Assembly (NCBI RefSeq): GCF_031453975.1
Contig: NZ_JAVDPW010000008.1
Coordinates: forward strand, 396,592 to 460,591
DNA: 64,000 nt
Reading direction: 5' to 3'
Source: Inquilinus ginsengisoli_A
GTDB taxonomy: Bacteria; Pseudomonadota; Alphaproteobacteria; DSM-16000; Inquilinaceae
In this document: piece by piece, positions 36,381 through 45,990 of the stretch
Numbering within the stretch: the stretch's first letter is position 1
Layout of the letters: each line of letters starts with the position of its first letter
Made by a program: the position numbers and the translations under genes
Notes under the pieces: generated by a model
What the model saw: the letters and a program-made list of their open reading frames with translations, nothing else
The model's database searches: none
Told to the model about the DNA's origin: nothing

Positions 36381-36737
36381 TCAGTCGAAACGCAGCGGGA
36401 TGTTGATGGTGATGCCGGGCGCCGGTGCGACATAGACCGGCGGCGGCGGCTCGACATAGACCGGGCGCGGCCGGCGCCGCTCCACATAGTAGCCGTCGTC
36501 GTCATAGGGGTTGTCGTAGACGACCACCCGGTCGCGGGGCGGACGGACGTAATAGTAGGCCGGCGGGCCGCGCCAATGGCCGTGACGATGGCCATGCCAG
36601 CGGTGACCGCCATCGTCATCATCATCGTCATCATCCGCGATCGCCGCCGACGGGTGGAGCAGCAGCATCGGGGTCGCCGCGGTCAGGGCGAGCAGCGCCA
36701 GGAACGACAGGCGCATCAACGGCCGGCGCATGCCCAT
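36381..36737 (-). CDS. Secreted Asp/Tyr/Pro-rich small protein, paralog of the next gene
   Basis: This 118-residue protein has signal peptide LMRLSFLALLALTAATPMLL. The mature part begins with a run of eight Asp, then His/Arg/Trp (GGHRWHGHRHGHWRG) and Tyr/Pro-rich sequence (AYYYVRPPRDRVVVYDNPYD). It ends PPPVYVAPAPGITINIPLRF plus D. The last 20 or so residues are almost identical to those of the gene at 36741-37091. Asp and His clusters suggest metal binding; function unknown. The upstream gene ends only 3 nt away, so both are co-transcribed. Confidence 0.75.
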   Translation of the reverse strand: MGMRRPLMRLSFLALLALTAATPMLLLHPSAAIADDDDDDDDGGHRWHGHRHGHWRGPPAYYYVRPPRDRVVVYDNPYDDDGYYVERRRPRPVYVEPPPPVYVAPAPGITINIPLRFD

Positions 36738-36740
36738 GCC

Positions 36741-37091
36741 TCAGTCGAACCGCAGCGGGATGTTGACCGAGATGCCGGGGGCCGGCGCGACGTAGACCGG
36801 CGGCGGCGGCGCATAGTAGACCGGCGGACGCTCGTAATAGACCGGGGGCCGTTCGTAGTAGACCGGCGGGCGCTCGTAATAGACGACCGGCGGGCGCGGC
36901 CGCACCACCACCACCGGACGGCCGTAATAGCCGCGATCGTAGTAGCCACGGTCGTAGTACCCGCCATGGTGGGCCCAGGGCGGCCCCCAGCCATGATGGT
37001 TCCACTTCTTGGCGAGGGCCGGCGACGACACCGCCAGCGTGGTCGCCGCGACGACCAGGGCACTGGCCAGGATTCGGCGCATCGTGATCAT
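36741..37091 (-). CDS. Secreted Tyr/Pro/Arg-repeat small protein
   Basis: This 116-residue protein has signal peptide MRRILASALVVAATTLAVSS, cut after PALA. The mature protein has YYDRGYYDRGYYGR, then a VVVVRPRPPVV stretch, then YYERPPV in three tandem copies. The end PPPVYVAPAPGISVNIPLRF plus D is shared with the gene at 36381. AGAAGG at the right distance favours the ATG at 37091 over one three codons upstream. Repeat-rich, glycine/tyrosine-type secreted proteins of this kind are often annotated only as hypothetical. A surface or envelope role is inferred. Confidence 0.75.
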   Translation of the reverse strand: MITMRRILASALVVAATTLAVSSPALAKKWNHHGWGPPWAHHGGYYDRGYYDRGYYGRPVVVVRPRPPVVYYERPPVYYERPPVYYERPPVYYAPPPPVYVAPAPGISVNIPLRFD

Positions 37092-37185
37092 CTCATTCAT
37101 CCTTCTGGCTGCCGGGCGGCACATCGCGCCAAACCCACCAACGCTCGAACGGTTCAACGCACGACCCGGCTGCTTCGATCCGGAT

Positions 37186-38442
37186 TCAATCTGGGCATTT
37201 TCGTGGCAGCGACCTCGGCGCCGGCTCCCAGCCGAAGACGCTGCGGCCGCCATAGTCGTGCGAGCGGCGGCGCTCCTCCGCGATGTGTTCGGGCAGGGTC
37301 GGACCAGTGGCGTGCCGTTCGACCCGCCGGGCCTGGTCGTCGAGGCGGCGGATCGCGTCGAGCCGTTCGTCATGGCCGAGCTTCGCGGCGGCGACGGCGG
37401 ATTTCAGCACCGCGATGGTCTTGTCGTAGACCAGGGTCGGCACCGGATAGGGGTGCCGGTCCTTGCCGCCATGGGCCAGCGAGAAGCGCCCCGGATCGGC
37501 GAAGCGGCACGGCGCGCCGTGCACCACCTCCGCCACCATGGCCAGCGACCGCACGGTGCGGGCGCCGACGCCCGGCACCAGCAGCAGTTCGCCGAAATCG
37601 GCCGGCGCCCGGTCCGCCGCGGCGCTGAGCGCCCCGTGCAGCCGGCGTAGGATCACGTCGCTGGGCCGGACGTCGTGATGCGCCGGCATGGTCAGATGCG
37701 GCAGCCGGGGCTGGTCCGGCGGCGGCGGAACCCGGCCCTCCAGCACCGCGACCTCGCCGACGATGCGGTCCGGCCCGAGATCGCGCAGCAGGTCGATCTG
37801 GCCGTGGCGCGAGGCCCGCGCCCGCCGGTCGGTCAGGTTGACGATGACGCCCTGGCCGGCGCCCTCGATCGCGGTGTGCGGGGCCTCGACGAAGCTCTTC
37901 AGATCCTCGGAATGCCAGTGGTAGCGGCGGGCCAGGCGGCTGTCGCCGTTCATGCCCTGCTGCACCACCACCCAGCATCCGTCATCGGCGACGATGAAGC
38001 CGTGGAGGTACAGGTCGAAACCGTCCTGCACCGCGGCGCTGTCGACTTTGGCGACCAGCCGGCTGGCCTGCGCCAGGGCCGCGCCGTCGAAGCCGACGCG
38101 GTCGCCGATGGCGACCAGCTCCGCCGGGGTCCGCCGCGAATGCGCGCCGCGCCCGCCGCAGACATGCAGGCCGAGCTCGCCCGCCATCGGCTGCAGGCCG
38201 CGCTTCAAGGCGCCGATCACGCTGGTGGTGATGCCGGAGGAATGCCAGTCCATCCCCATCACGGCGCCGAAGGACTGGAACCAGAAGGGATGGGCCAGGC
38301 GCCGCAGGAAGTCGTCGCGGCCGTAATGATGGATGATCGCCTCGGCAATCACCGCGCCCAGCCGGGCCATGCGCTGGCCCAGCCAGGCCGGGACCCGGCC
38401 ATGGTGCAGGGGCAGATCGGCGCTGCCGGCCCGTTTCGCCAC
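37186..38442 (-). CDS. DUF763 family protein with a helix-hairpin-helix motif
   Basis: This 418-residue protein matches DUF763 from its first residues (AGSADLPLHHGRVPAWLGQR) through VVVQQGMNGDSRLARRYHWH near 160. A helix-hairpin-helix motif is visible at residues 285-305 (LLLVPGVGARTVRSLAMVAE), followed by RFSLAHGGKDRHPYPVP. DUF763 is found mainly in archaea and scattered bacteria, and I know no assigned function. The motif suggests nucleic-acid binding, perhaps repair or glycosylase-like. The start is GTG at 38442. It stands alone, about 30 nt from DUF6886 on the same strand. Confidence 0.85.
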   Translation of the reverse strand: MAKRAGSADLPLHHGRVPAWLGQRMARLGAVIAEAIIHHYGRDDFLRRLAHPFWFQSFGAVMGMDWHSSGITTSVIGALKRGLQPMAGELGLHVCGGRGAHSRRTPAELVAIGDRVGFDGAALAQASRLVAKVDSAAVQDGFDLYLHGFIVADDGCWVVVQQGMNGDSRLARRYHWHSEDLKSFVEAPHTAIEGAGQGVIVNLTDRRARASRHGQIDLLRDLGPDRIVGEVAVLEGRVPPPPDQPRLPHLTMPAHHDVRPSDVILRRLHGALSAAADRAPADFGELLLVPGVGARTVRSLAMVAEVVHGAPCRFADPGRFSLAHGGKDRHPYPVPTLVYDKTIAVLKSAVAAAKLGHDERLDAIRRLDDQARRVERHATGPTLPEHIAEERRRSHDYGGRSVFGWEPAPRSLPRKCPD

Positions 38443-38472
38443 GCATCCTCCAGGAACAAAGATGGAACGATC

Positions 38473-39030
38473 CTAGCGCGGACCTCGCCGGGACGCCAGC
38501 GCCCAGGTGGCTGAGTTACGCAGCCGGATCCCGCTGACATGCAGGCTGCTCTCCCACAGCGAGGCGAGCGGGACCAGCGAATCGACGACGCAAAGGTCGA
38601 CGCCGCACCGCGCCAGCTCGCCGTCGAGCCCGGCCAGGGCGACGCAGCCGAGCGGGACGACCGGCGCCTCGGACACCCACATCCCGGCATCCTCAAGGCT
38701 ACGGAAGGTCTCGGACGGCAGCTCATAGCGGTGGATCGCGGCGGAGCGCAGCCGGCCGATCCAGGCGGCCTCGACGAAGGCGACGGCGCAAGGCTCGCCG
38801 GGTCCCAGCCAGCGCGCCCGGTCCGCCGCCGTGCTCCCCGGCGTCGCCCAGGCAAGGATCCGGGGACAGTCCCGCGGGAACAGGTACAGCATCTGATGGG
38901 CGTCATCGATCGCCCAGACCAGCGGCCCGTTGAGCCACTCCAGCCCGGCGGGGCGAACCGACGGCACGCGTGCCGGGCGAGGCTCGAACCGGGCGATCGC
39001 CGGATCGTCGCTGAAATGGAACAGCCGCAC
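38473..39030 (-). CDS. DUF6886-like protein
   Basis: This 185-residue protein begins at a GTG with RLFHFSDDPAIARFEPRPAR and continues with PLVWAIDDAHQMLYLFPRDC and PRILAW, the pattern of the DUF6886 family. A later half contains IHRYELPSETFRSLEDAGMW. There is no signal peptide or membrane segment. The start lies 20 nt after the methylmalonyl-CoA mutase stop, so the gene is probably read from the same message. The function is unknown; no other start fits the conserved N-terminus. Confidence 0.75.
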   Translation of the reverse strand: MRLFHFSDDPAIARFEPRPARVPSVRPAGLEWLNGPLVWAIDDAHQMLYLFPRDCPRILAWATPGSTAADRARWLGPGEPCAVAFVEAAWIGRLRSAAIHRYELPSETFRSLEDAGMWVSEAPVVPLGCVALAGLDGELARCGVDLCVVDSLVPLASLWESSLHVSGIRLRNSATWALASRRGPR

Positions 39031-39050
39031 GATCGCGCCCGCCGGAGGCC

Positions 39051-41204
<2,154 letters not shown>

Positions 41205-41288
41205 GGGCGGCACTCCTCCAGTCACGGCGCGAGTATAGGAGGGGCGATCGCCGCGGTCACGCGGGCCGCGCAGCTTTCTTTCGCTTGC

Positions 41289-41918
41289 TCAATTGCGGCT
41301 GAGCGCCATGTGCGCGCCGAGGCCGACCAGGGCCGAGCCGCTGCCGACCCTCAGCCAGCGCGCCACCCGGGCGCTGCGGCGCAGCCGGGCCATCGCCTGG
41401 TCGATACACAGCAGCGTCACCACGTCGGCGGCGAAGAACACGGCGTTGACGATCAGCCCCAGCACCAGGAACTGGGCCCAAACCGGGAGCCCGGCAGCGG
41501 GGTCGACGAACTGGGGCAGGAAGGCGATGAAGAACAGCGCCGTCTTCGGGTTCAGGAGCTCGACCGTCACGCTTTCGGCGAAGGCGCGGCGCGCGGTCTT
41601 CTGCGCCACCTGCGGCAAGGCGTCCGCGGCATGGCGGCTGCGCACCATGCGGACACCGAGCCAGACCAGATAGGCGGCGCCGAAGATCTTGACCGCCAGG
41701 AACAGGGTCGGCGACCAGCGGAACACCGCCGACAGCCCGGCCGCGGCCGCGGCGACATGCACGAGGTCGCCGACCGCGATCCCGGTGGCCGCGCGGAAGC
41801 CCGCCGCCCGGCCGCGCGCCAGGGTCTGGGCCACGGTGTAGAGGATGGCGGGGCCCGGGATGATCGCGATCAGCACGGTGGCCAGGAGGAACGGCAACAG
41901 GTGGGCGAGGGACGGCAT
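41289..41918 (-). CDS. LysE/RhtB-family amino-acid exporter
   Basis: This 209-residue membrane protein has six predicted helices and the family motif near the start (AIIPGPAILYTVAQTLARGR AAGF region) plus LLNPKTALFFIAFLPQFVDP in the middle. It is likely to export an amino acid or its analogue; the substrate is not evident. The ATG at 41918 is preceded by AGGAGGCCCGCC, which decides against a start 20 codons upstream. Confidence 0.92.
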   Translation of the reverse strand: MPSLAHLLPFLLATVLIAIIPGPAILYTVAQTLARGRAAGFRAATGIAVGDLVHVAAAAAGLSAVFRWSPTLFLAVKIFGAAYLVWLGVRMVRSRHAADALPQVAQKTARRAFAESVTVELLNPKTALFFIAFLPQFVDPAAGLPVWAQFLVLGLIVNAVFFAADVVTLLCIDQAMARLRRSARVARWLRVGSGSALVGLGAHMALSRN

Positions 41919-42020
41919 GGCGGGCCTCCTGTGGAATTGCGAGCCATCATAGCGCGGCCGGACGCAGGCGTCAGGCATCCGGCCTCAGCGGTTGCAGCCA
42001 TCCGAGCGCGGGCCTATATC

Positions 42021-42036
42021 TAGCTAAGCCTAGCTA
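42021..42036. promoter_or_regulatory. Putative toxin-antitoxin operator
   Basis: TAGCTA AGCC TAGCTA: two copies of a self-complementary hexamer 10 bp apart, one helical turn, in the AT-rich patch directly upstream of the antitoxin. This is the typical position of the autoregulatory site of Phd-type antitoxins. Confidence 0.5.
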
Positions 42037-42047
42037 GGATCGACGCC

Positions 42048-42302
42048 ATAACCACCGTCAACATCTTCGAGGCCAAATCCAGCCTCTCCCGTCTGGTGGC
42101 AGCGGTCGAGGAGGGACGGGAGACGGAGATCGTCATCGCCCGCAACGGCCGACCGGTGGCGCGCCTCGTCCCCATCGCCCCCGCGGCGGACGCGACCAGG
42201 CGCCTCGGCCTTCTCGCCGGCCGGTATCCGGCGATGACACTCCAGGAATTCGACGCCGACAACGAGCGGATCGCGGCGCTGTTCGCGGGCGAGGCGGAGT
42301 GA
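42048..42302 (+). CDS. Phd/YefM-family antitoxin with an apparent ATA start
   Basis: From 42048 the frame reads I/M-TTVNIFEAKSSLSRLVAA, the classic Phd/YefM N-terminus, then IVIARNGRPVARLVPI and a C-terminal toxin-binding helix (MTLQEFDADNERIAALF). The position where family members have ATG is ATA. AGGA lies 8 nt upstream, a good ribosome binding site for exactly this codon. No ATG, GTG or TTG lies between the upstream in-frame stop (42021) and residue 17. Either ATA is used as a weak start, or the start codon has been lost. The stop overlaps the toxin start (GTGA). Confidence 0.7.
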   Translation: MTTVNIFEAKSSLSRLVAAVEEGRETEIVIARNGRPVARLVPIAPAADATRRLGLLAGRYPAMTLQEFDADNERIAALFAGEAE

Positions 42303-42688
42303 GGCTGCTGCTCGACACCCATGTCGCGATCTGGGCCCTGGTGTCCCCGGAGGTGATGCCGGCGGCGATCCAGGCCCTGATCGCCGACCCCGCGAATGCC
42401 ATCCACGTCTCCGCCGCCAGCGTCTGGGAGATCGCGATCAAACATTCGATGGCGCGGCGCGGAGCACCGCCCTTTTCCGGGTCTCAGGCGCTCGCGTATT
42501 TCGGCCAGGCCGGATACGCCCTTCTCGCGGTGTCGGCCGAACATGCCGCGGGAGTCGAGACGCTGCCCTTGCTTCATGCCGACCCGTTCGACCGGCTCCT
42601 CATCGCCCAGGCCCTGGCCGAGCCCCTGCGGCTGGTGACCCACGACGCCGTGGTCGCGTCCTATGGCGGCTCCATCATCCATTTCTGA
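42299..42688 (+). CDS. PIN-domain toxin (VapC family)
   Basis: This 129-residue PIN ribonuclease has its acidic residues in place: D6 in LLLDTHVAIW, E44 in SVWEIAIK and D95/D98 in HADPFDRLLIAQA. Such toxins cut tRNA or rRNA under Mg2+. It begins at a GTG overlapping the antitoxin TGA, so expression depends on antitoxin translation. The pairing of Phd antitoxin and PIN toxin is common in alphaproteobacteria. The toxin looks intact. Confidence 0.92.
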   Translation: MRLLLDTHVAIWALVSPEVMPAAIQALIADPANAIHVSAASVWEIAIKHSMARRGAPPFSGSQALAYFGQAGYALLAVSAEHAAGVETLPLLHADPFDRLLIAQALAEPLRLVTHDAVVASYGGSIIHF

Positions 42689-42916
42689 GCGGTCCGCGGC
42701 ACCGTACCGCTCCCGCATTGTCTTGACGCTGTCACAATTCCAGATAGGACTGACTCGCAGACAGTGCGATGGCGGTCGCGGCGGCGTTGGTGTAGGGGAA
42801 GAATCACGTGGCGGACCGAGATCCCAACCCGCGGTTTTCTGCGGTATGATGGCCATGGCAGAGCGCAAGATCGCAGCCTATGTTCGAAAGCGAGAGCAGA
42901 GTCGGAGTGTGAGACC

Positions 42917-43762
42917 GTGAACGTTAGCGTCGGAAACCACGGCACCGCGACGCATCCGGGCCAGATCAAGCCGAAGCAGACGATCGTCACCGAAGGCATC
43001 GACCCGACCCTGGACCGGCCCAGCGCGGTCACCCGGTTCTTCATGCGCATCGTGGCCGGGGCCGAGCGGCTCAACCTCAGATACAGCAAGGTCGGCAACC
43101 CCCCGGTCTACGACAACGCCACCTTCCCCTGGGTGGCGGAGATCGAGCGCGAGTGGCATCTGATCCGGAGCGAGCTGGACCGCGTCCTGCTGCGCCAGAG
43201 CGAGCTGCCGAGCTTCCAGGAGATCGCTTCCGACGTGAAGACGATCAGTAAGGACAACCACTGGAAGACGTTCTTCCTGACCGGCTACGGCGTCAGTTCG
43301 GACCGCAACATCGCGCAATGCCCGGAGACCTGGCGCATCGTCCAGAAGATCCCGGGGCTGAAGACGGCGATGTTCTCGATCTTCGAGCCAGGCAAGCACC
43401 TGGCGCCGCATCGCGGGCCCTACAACGGCGTGCTGCGGCTGCATGTCGGCCTGCTGGTGCCCGAACCGCGCGACCAGCTGGCGATCCGCGTCGACAAGCA
43501 GATCTGCCATTGGAGCGAGGGCAAGGCCCTGGTGTTCGACGACGCCTATGAGCACGAGGCCTGGAACCACACCGACAAGACCCGCGTCGTGCTGTTCGTC
43601 GACTTCGTCAAGCCGCTGCGCTTCCCGGCGAAGCTGGTGAACTGGCTGCTGCTGAACCTCGCCGTCTTCACCCCCTTCATCCGCGAGGGCCAGGACGCCC
43701 ACAAGGAGTGGGAGAAGAAGTTCTACGCCCAGGCCGAGGCGCTGCGGAACCACAAAGCTTAA
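42917..43762 (+). CDS. Aspartyl/asparaginyl beta-hydroxylase-type dioxygenase (LpxO-like)
   Basis: This 281-residue protein carries the Fe(II)/2-oxoglutarate core of the Asp_Arg_Hydrox family: H165 in HLAPHRGPYNGVLRLHVGLL, and H213 in DDAYEHEAWNHTDKTRVVLF with a downstream Arg for 2-oxoglutarate. A C-terminal hydrophobic segment (LVNWLLLNLAVFTPFI) would sit on the membrane, as in LpxO lipid A hydroxylases. The start is a GTG at 42917. In LpxO the enzyme 2-hydroxylates lipid A acyl chains; here a peptide or lipid substrate is possible. The TA operon upstream is unrelated. Confidence 0.82.
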   Translation: MNVSVGNHGTATHPGQIKPKQTIVTEGIDPTLDRPSAVTRFFMRIVAGAERLNLRYSKVGNPPVYDNATFPWVAEIEREWHLIRSELDRVLLRQSELPSFQEIASDVKTISKDNHWKTFFLTGYGVSSDRNIAQCPETWRIVQKIPGLKTAMFSIFEPGKHLAPHRGPYNGVLRLHVGLLVPEPRDQLAIRVDKQICHWSEGKALVFDDAYEHEAWNHTDKTRVVLFVDFVKPLRFPAKLVNWLLLNLAVFTPFIREGQDAHKEWEKKFYAQAEALRNHKA

Positions 43763-43804
43763 GGCGTCGCCCGTAGCAACTGTCTTATGCGGCACAATTT
43801 CAGG

Positions 43805-43894
43805 TGTCATGCCACGGCTTGACCGTGGCATCCAGGGGCGGCCAGGGCGGCTCTTTGTGGCCCCTGGATTGCCCGGTCAAGCCGGGCAATGACA
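43805..43894. repeat. Palindromic dispersed repeat, family B copy 1
   Basis: A 90-bp element beginning TGTCATGCCACGG and ending GGGCAATGACA, with internal GGCATCCAGGGGC / GCCCCTGGATTGCC-type pairing. The second copy is at 55833-55922, also 90 bp. It lies after the dioxygenase gene, between convergent transcripts. Confidence 0.88.
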
Positions 43895-43934
43895 GTGGAA
43901 GGGGATCCTGGGACGTAGGTTAGGTTGGGCGACG

Positions 43935-44516
43935 CTACGCCCCCAGCCCCTCCATCACCGCATTCGTCGTCGTCACCGTCGCAAACTCCGCCGCAAGCGT
44001 CGCCAGATGGGCCCGCTGCAGGTCCTCGGCCGTGATCATGCCGCCGGCGCCGTCGGGCAGGTCGAAGCAGGCGGAGGCATCGCCGACCAGGATCGCGCGG
44101 TAGCCGAGATTGGCCGCCACCCGCACCGTGGTCGAGACGCACATGTCGGTCGTCAGGCCGAACATCACCACCGTGCCGACGCCCAGCCGCCGCAGCCGCA
44201 GGTCGAGATCGGTGGCGATGAAGGCGCAGTTCACCGATTTCGCCACCACCGGCTCGTTGTCCCACGGCTCGAAACCGGGCCGCAAGGCGTTGCCCGGATG
44301 CGACGGCACGAAGACCGAGCCGGATTCCACGGAATCGTGGCGGATGTGCAACAGCGGCAGCCCCGCCGCCCGCCAGGCCACCAGCAGCCGCAGGCCGTTG
44401 GCGTCGAGATCCGGGTTGTTGCGCCGGCCGAAGGGCGGCAGGTCGAAGCCGCGCTGCATGTCGATCGGCAGCAGGGCGGCCCGGCTGGACCACAGGTCGG
44501 GGGTCGCGGTCATCAT
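43935..44516 (-). CDS. Isochorismatase-fold cysteine hydrolase
   Basis: This 193-residue enzyme has the Asp-Lys-Cys triad of the family: D19 in LPIDMQRGF, K92 in VVAKSVNCAF and C125 in GLTTDMCVSTTVRVAANLGY. Relatives hydrolyse nicotinamide, isochorismate or N-carbamoyl compounds. Its ATG overlaps the stop of the GlxA-type regulator (ATGATGA), so the pair is translationally coupled and the regulator probably controls the same pathway. The TAG stop falls in a degenerate family C repeat at 43916-43939. Confidence 0.9.
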   Translation of the reverse strand: MMTATPDLWSSRAALLPIDMQRGFDLPPFGRRNNPDLDANGLRLLVAWRAAGLPLLHIRHDSVESGSVFVPSHPGNALRPGFEPWDNEPVVAKSVNCAFIATDLDLRLRRLGVGTVVMFGLTTDMCVSTTVRVAANLGYRAILVGDASACFDLPDGAGGMITAEDLQRAHLATLAAEFATVTTTNAVMEGLGA

Positions 44517-45556
44517 GTCCTCACAGGGAGATCTGGGGCGTGGATGGCGGCCCGGCCGTTGCCGGCAGGCGGACGGAAGCGCTCGCGATAGTCGCTCGGC
44601 GCCACGCCGATCCGGCGCAGGAAGGCGCGGCGCATGCCGTCGGCATTGCCGAAGCCGCAGCTGCGGGCCACGGTCTCGCCCGGCAGGTCGGTCTCCTCCA
44701 GCCGCCGGCGCGCCGCCTCGATCCGCAGCCGCTCGACATAGGCGGCCGGGGTGGCGCCGATCTCGCGCAGGAAAGCGCGGGCGAAGTTGCGCGGGCTCAT
44801 CGCCGCCCGGTCGGCCAGGGCCGGCACCGACAGGTCGGCCTCGGGATGGGCCAGCATCCAGTCCTGCAGCGCGCGCAGCGGCGGCCGTTCGGCGATCTGG
44901 CCGGCCAAAGCGGCGCTGAACTGCGACTGGCCGCCCGGGCGCTTCAGGAACATCACCAGATCGCGGGCGGTGGCCAGGGCCAGGTCGCGGCCGTGATCGG
45001 CCTCGATCAGGGCCAGCGCCAGGTCCATCCCGGCGGTGACGCCGGCGGAGGTCCACACCCTTCCATCCTGGATGAAGATCGGGTCGGGCTCGACCCGCAC
45101 CGCCGGATAGCGCCGGCTCAGCCTTTCGCACCAGTTCCAATGGGTCGCCGCCCGGCGCCCATCCAGCAGCCCGGCCTCGGCCAGCAGCAGCGCCCCGGTG
45201 CAGACCGAGCCGAGCCGCCGCACCCGCGGCGCCATGCCCCGCAGCCAGGCCACCAGGGCCGCGTCGGCGACCGCGGCCTCGATGCCGGCGCCGCCGGCCA
45301 CCAGCAGGGTGTCGATGCCGTCGCCGGCCTCATCCAGCCCGCGATCGGCCAGGACGGACAGGCCGGAGGTGGCGCGCACCGGGCCGGCCCGTGCGGCCAG
45401 CACCTCGACGGCATAGCCCGGCGGCGCCCCCGCGTCGCGCTGCAGGGCGGTGGCGGCGGCGAAGACCTCCAGCGGCCCGACGACGTCGAGCAGCTCGACT
45501 CCGGGAAAGGCGAGCATGGCGATGCAGCGTGGCCGAAGGCTGGGAGAGGCTGACAT
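44513..45556 (-). CDS. GlxA-family AraC-type transcriptional regulator
   Basis: This 347-residue protein has a DJ-1/PfpI-like sensor domain (MLAFPGVELLDVVGPLEVFA, LGSVCTGALLLAEAGLLDGR with the nucleophile-elbow Cys). A C-terminal AraC domain follows (LADRAAMSPRNFARAFLREI, CGFGNADGMRRAFLRRI). The ATG at 45556 was chosen because the conserved domain starts right after it. Its stop overlaps the start of the isochorismatase-fold hydrolase. Its second-domain layout resembles ftrA at 7167, but the two are not close copies. Confidence 0.9.
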   Translation of the reverse strand: MSASPSLRPRCIAMLAFPGVELLDVVGPLEVFAAATALQRDAGAPPGYAVEVLAARAGPVRATSGLSVLADRGLDEAGDGIDTLLVAGGAGIEAAVADAALVAWLRGMAPRVRRLGSVCTGALLLAEAGLLDGRRAATHWNWCERLSRRYPAVRVEPDPIFIQDGRVWTSAGVTAGMDLALALIEADHGRDLALATARDLVMFLKRPGGQSQFSAALAGQIAERPPLRALQDWMLAHPEADLSVPALADRAAMSPRNFARAFLREIGATPAAYVERLRIEAARRRLEETDLPGETVARSCGFGNADGMRRAFLRRIGVAPSDYRERFRPPAGNGRAAIHAPDLPVRT

Positions 45557-45749
45557 CTGCGCAGTCTGTCCGGATCGGCCGATGGCAGCAAGGCCATGAT
45601 GCCGTCGGATTCTGCCAAACCCGATCCTGCGCGAAGGGCCAGCGCCGCCAGGGCTGTCGTCGGTGGCCGGCCCAGGCCGGCCTGGGTCCAAATCCTACAG
45701 AGTACGGAAGGGGGGTACGGACGGGCGACTGAGGGCCTTCAAAGCGCCG

Positions 45750-45923
45750 TCAGGACGACGCCATGGCCATGACGATGCCGAAGACGACCAGCACCAGGAC
45801 AAAAGTGGATCCGACGGCCTTGATCGCACCCCACGGGCCGTAACCGCCGGCGACCATGAGAATGATCACCAGAAAGGCCGCGAGAATCGAGCCGTAGATC
45901 AGAAACGCCTTGATCCGCCCCAT
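45750..45923 (-). CDS. Small two-helix membrane protein, 57 residues
   Basis: MGRIKAFLIYGSILAAFLVI and the following ILMVAGGYGPWGAIKAVGST give a first helix and a polar turn. FVLVLVVFGIVMAMASS forms a second helix. GGGAGG lies about 7 nt before the ATG, an excellent ribosome binding site. Size and shape are like many small inner-membrane proteins. No family was recognised. It is on the minus strand between the GlxA-type gene and the MEKHLA gene, about 70 bp from the next stop codon. Confidence 0.65.
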   Translation of the reverse strand: MGRIKAFLIYGSILAAFLVIILMVAGGYGPWGAIKAVGSTFVLVLVVFGIVMAMASS

Positions 45924-45990
45924 GCGTGGCCTCCCTCTTCGCCGGAGGTGAAGCCTAGCATGGCCCCGAAGCCGTGGCGGAGGAGGATCC

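Noticed and set aside
42021..42688. A wider defence island around the toxin-antitoxin genes
   Set aside because: The neighbours are an amino-acid exporter, an LpxO-like dioxygenase and metabolic genes. No restriction, abortive-infection or phage genes are near.
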